The translations under genes were made by a program, and so were the position numbers. The notes beneath the pieces are model-generated. The model was not told the origin of the DNA, ran no database searches, and saw only the letters and a list, made by a program, of their open reading frames with translations. A stretch of 64,000 bases of DNA, taken from the NCBI RefSeq assembly GCF_043641665.1, contig NC_092186.1:17131001-17195000 (forward strand), read 5' to 3'. Below are positions 61,121 to 64,000 of the stretch, in pieces (the first letter of the stretch is position 1; each line of letters opens with the position of its first letter). This DNA is from Enoplosus armatus. Lineage: Eukaryota; Chordata; Actinopteri; Centrarchiformes; Enoplosidae.

Positions 61121-63999
61121 TTCTTCTCGCTGCAGCCTGTTACAGTAGAATCCATCTGTAGTGCAGAGGCTGTTAGAGAGCTCCTCAGGGCAGAGGAGCT
61201 CATCAATAATGCAGCAGAGAGAGAGAGAGAAGCTGATGGCTGGGTCTGGAGGAGAGGAGCATCTGCCCTCGGGGCCTCAGAGGTCCGGTAAGGCCCTGCA
61301 GGCAGAGTGATAGGCTGGTGCCCTCGGGGCAGCGGGCCACCGACACCAGCATCACCTAAAGAAGCCTAGTGAGAAGCTCTGCTGTTTGGATTAGCCCTGC
61401 CAGACTTGGTGTGTGTATATGTGTTTCTGCATATGTGTGTGTGTGTGTGTGTGTTTCTCTCTGTGTTTGTTTTTGTGTGAGCAGGGTGCTAAAAGAACTG
61501 TGCACTACCAGTAATCATTAGCACCTCTGATTATTATCGCTGCGGTTTAATGCTCAGCGGCAGCCTGAGATGTAGATAAATAAGCATAAAGACACACTCA
61601 CTGATAGCAGCAGATGTATATTTGCACATGGATGAGTGAAGCCTTCTTGGAATACTTGGCGACTAGCCAGGCTGATATTTTTTTGTTACCACCACCAGCC
61701 AATTTCAACCACTATGTCACTGCACAATGTCACACAGCACACTGAAACCCTTGGAAAATTCATCATGAAGTCCAATAGCTCAAAGCCTTTGATAAAGCAG
61801 CTTAAAATACTCTGGATATTCTCAACTACCTCCACTATTGTGATGCATGCAAACCCCCAATTGCTTGACCATGCCAAACAGATTCAAAGTGGCCATAAAT
61901 CACATAGAAATATAAGTCTTGATTTCCCCGTATCCACTGTGTTGCTCACTAACGAGACATCTCCACAAACAGAAACACAATCTACCCTCCAAGTTTCCAA
62001 AAGGAAAACCCCAATTCCCCCAATACCTGAACTATGCCAGGTTATCTTACTGTGGTCCCCTGCTCCTTGTGATTGCTGCTAGCTGTAATTATGACCAACA
62101 CTAACCAGGATCCGGCTGTCCACAAGATGGTTGTGCGACACCGATGTGGTTTGGAACTGTACTCCTCCTGAGAAGCCTTGCCTGGCAAGTGACCCCACCA
62201 CCAGTCCTTCTCCCCACTTCCATGTATCCCAAAATTACAGGAACACTCCGGTGAGTGTGAGGGCATGTTGAGTTTGAGCGCCAGACTTTCGCAGCTCCAT
62301 CTCCGTCTCTGACACCACTGTTGGGGTAAGGGATGGTGGGATTTGATTTAAACCTGCAGGTGGTTACAGTGCAGCGGCTGTGGAACACATTATCGCTGGG
62401 GTGATCCTGCTTTTAGCTCCCCATCTTTGTCCCCTCCTCCCACCAGGCAGAATGACATTTATAGGGTCCCGTGCAGTGGTCTGTGACTGTGAAAACCATC
62501 GTTGCTCTTGAACGCACATCCCACCCTTCCTGCTCCACAGCATGTCAGTCAGATAGTGGAGAATGTGGGATGGAAAGTCTGCAGGGCAGAGAAGAATGGT
62601 TGACGGACTTGTGCTTGTGCTTGGTCTGCTCTAACTCAAAATATGGAAATGTCGGCTGCAAGCTGTTTTTACACCACTGACCTGCGGAAACATGTATGCA
62701 AATTGCTTCTGTTGTGTTCTTCTATGTTATGGTCCATTCTTTTATATTCTGTTCTACAGATATGTAGACTCCCTTCACAAAGTATGATGTATTAACTTTA
62801 TGAAAATCTAGTTAAAAAATAACACAATCACCACTGCAAATGTGATGTAATCTTGGTGATGCTTAAAGCCATTGTGTGTTGAATTCTTATGTATTTTATT
62901 TTTTGATTATCCCTATCAACATTGGTAAGTATCTATGTTATATGTTCAGATCCTACTGAGTGTATCTGAAGTACAGTAGCGAGTGTGGGGAGTAGTGGCT
63001 CTACGTGTGGCAATGCTAGTTTAAGTAATTATTTGTGTCTGACATGGTTTTTCCACAAAAAAATCAATTACATATGAAAAAATTCCTAAAATGACATCTA
63101 CTCCTCCTCACTCATTGAAAAATCCAGAATCTATGAATATGTAAATATTTCTCATTTCAAAAGTTTAACTGCCGATGACAACATGGTGTCTCCTACTAAT
63201 AACTCATTCTCAGTGTATGAGCACTGGTGGTTTTAAGTTTCCACATCACACCTGTGTAAGTTACGTGCTGCACAATGATTAGCTTCCAGAAACTTTCCAT
63301 CTTCAAAAGAGGAAGTTAAAAACAGCCTTCTACTATCAAACTCTGCACATACGTCATTCTGCAGACTGAAGGTCAAATATCCAAGTGAAGTAACAATAAG
63401 CACAACACATGTTTGAGTGGAGGGTGACTCGTAGTTTGTAGCTTTACTGGATGCAGTTTGAATGTAACTTTACCAACACAGACAGTTACTAATATCATAC
63501 TGTAAAAGTGGCGAGTTTTAGTGTCATAATCGCAATCCTTTTGTCTTTAGGTGATATTTTCCACATAACTATTACATTTTACCAATTTGCAATGAAATGA
63601 AAATAAACTTTGCTGTGTTGAATTAACTAGCAAGGCAGCATCCTGGGGAAGAGATACCCCTTCTTTTCACTGCATGTTTGCTAGTTCCATGACTTTGGTG
63701 ACATAAAGTGTTCCAGACTTCATATCATGAGATTATGTTTTTGACTGAAGAATATTATTTGAAATGTGTTTATCTGCATGGGAATTCATTTGTTCAAGGA
63801 AGGAGATTTTATGACTCTTAAATGATTTAATGAGAAGGATGTTTTTTTTTTTTAGAAAACATGCACTTCAAAGAGCATAAGTAATGGAGAGCCAGCAACT
63901 AGAACTTGTAATGTTTCCCATTTGCTTGTAAAACTGGGCAGATAACAAGCTGATATGGAATCAAAGCGAGTTGCTGTTACTGGTAAGGGAGAAAATAGA
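61121..63999. other. Intergenic DNA, no gene supported
   Basis: 61130-61400 is a GC-richer, complex block with a short (GA)n run. A (TG)n tract lies at 61433-61453. The 148-codon + frame at 61636-62082 lacks domains and conserved features. The remainder is AT-rich with nothing recognised. Confidence 0.4.
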
Positions 64000-64000
64000 G

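Noticed and set aside
61636..62082. 148-codon + strand frame as a gene
   Set aside because: Low-complexity Ser/Thr/Pro-rich translation with no domain and no exon signals. Overlapping minus frames are equally open.
1..63999. CRISPR arrays, operons, riboswitches or a prokaryotic defence system
   Set aside because: The sequence is vertebrate nuclear DNA. No regularly spaced repeats or bacterial gene organisation were seen.

Overview
The window looks like part of a teleost (probably percomorph) nuclear genome. It is AT-rich and intron-containing, has many (CA)n/(TG)n microsatellites, and is full of fish-type mobile DNA: Tc1/mariner, hAT, Ginger, LINE 3' ends, a tRNA-derived SINE, a Penelope-like fragment and several interspersed repeats common in fish genomes. 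Nothing prokaryotic or organellar is present.

Only two cellular protein-coding genes can be supported. Both are on the + strand and are tandem copies of hydroxylysine kinase (HYKK/AGPHD1, APH/choline-kinase-like fold). hykk.1 has four coding exons (26298-26601, 27185-27327, 27461-27641, 28473-28915). hykk.2 has five (37156-37159, 38303-38611, 39311-39444, 39766-39946, 41400-41842). Each spliced CDS is exactly 1071 nt (356 aa), and the last two exons have identical lengths in both genes (181 and 443 nt). hykk.2 seems to start in a 4-nt coding piece (ATG+G) ending an otherwise untranslated exon, and its DFGD metal-site motif reads DFSM. Both enzymes are expected to act in cytosolic lysine/hydroxylysine degradation.

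Between the two genes sits a complete 5064-bp Ginger1-type DNA transposon (30138-35201). It has a 5-bp target duplication (cctag), TIRs of about 255 bp built from repeats of a gcattttgtaataa-like motif, and a minus-strand integrase-type transposase. The transposase is followed in the same frame by a GPY/F-like module and an OTU cysteine-protease domain. One TAG interrupts this frame, at the position of the third catalytic residue (Glu) of the integrase. Other elements with defined ends are a 1635-bp Tc1 element (21832-23466, one frameshift), a 730-bp hAT internal-deletion derivative (24502-25231, perfect 8-bp TSD) inside the putative hykk.1 promoter/first exon, a hAT-like MITE (50021-50591) and a TIR MITE (14963-15363).

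1-24 kb: intergenic DNA with no supportable gene, holding LINE and Ty3/gypsy fragments, a perfect 24-bp hairpin, MITEs and microsatellites. 24.4-42 kb: the hykk pair with hAT, Ginger and Penelope-like insertions. 42-64 kb: no gene; a tRNA-SINE, a hAT MITE, dinucleotide repeats and several repeat-free blocks that may be conserved regulatory DNA (unverified). No functional tRNA, rRNA or CRISPR was seen.
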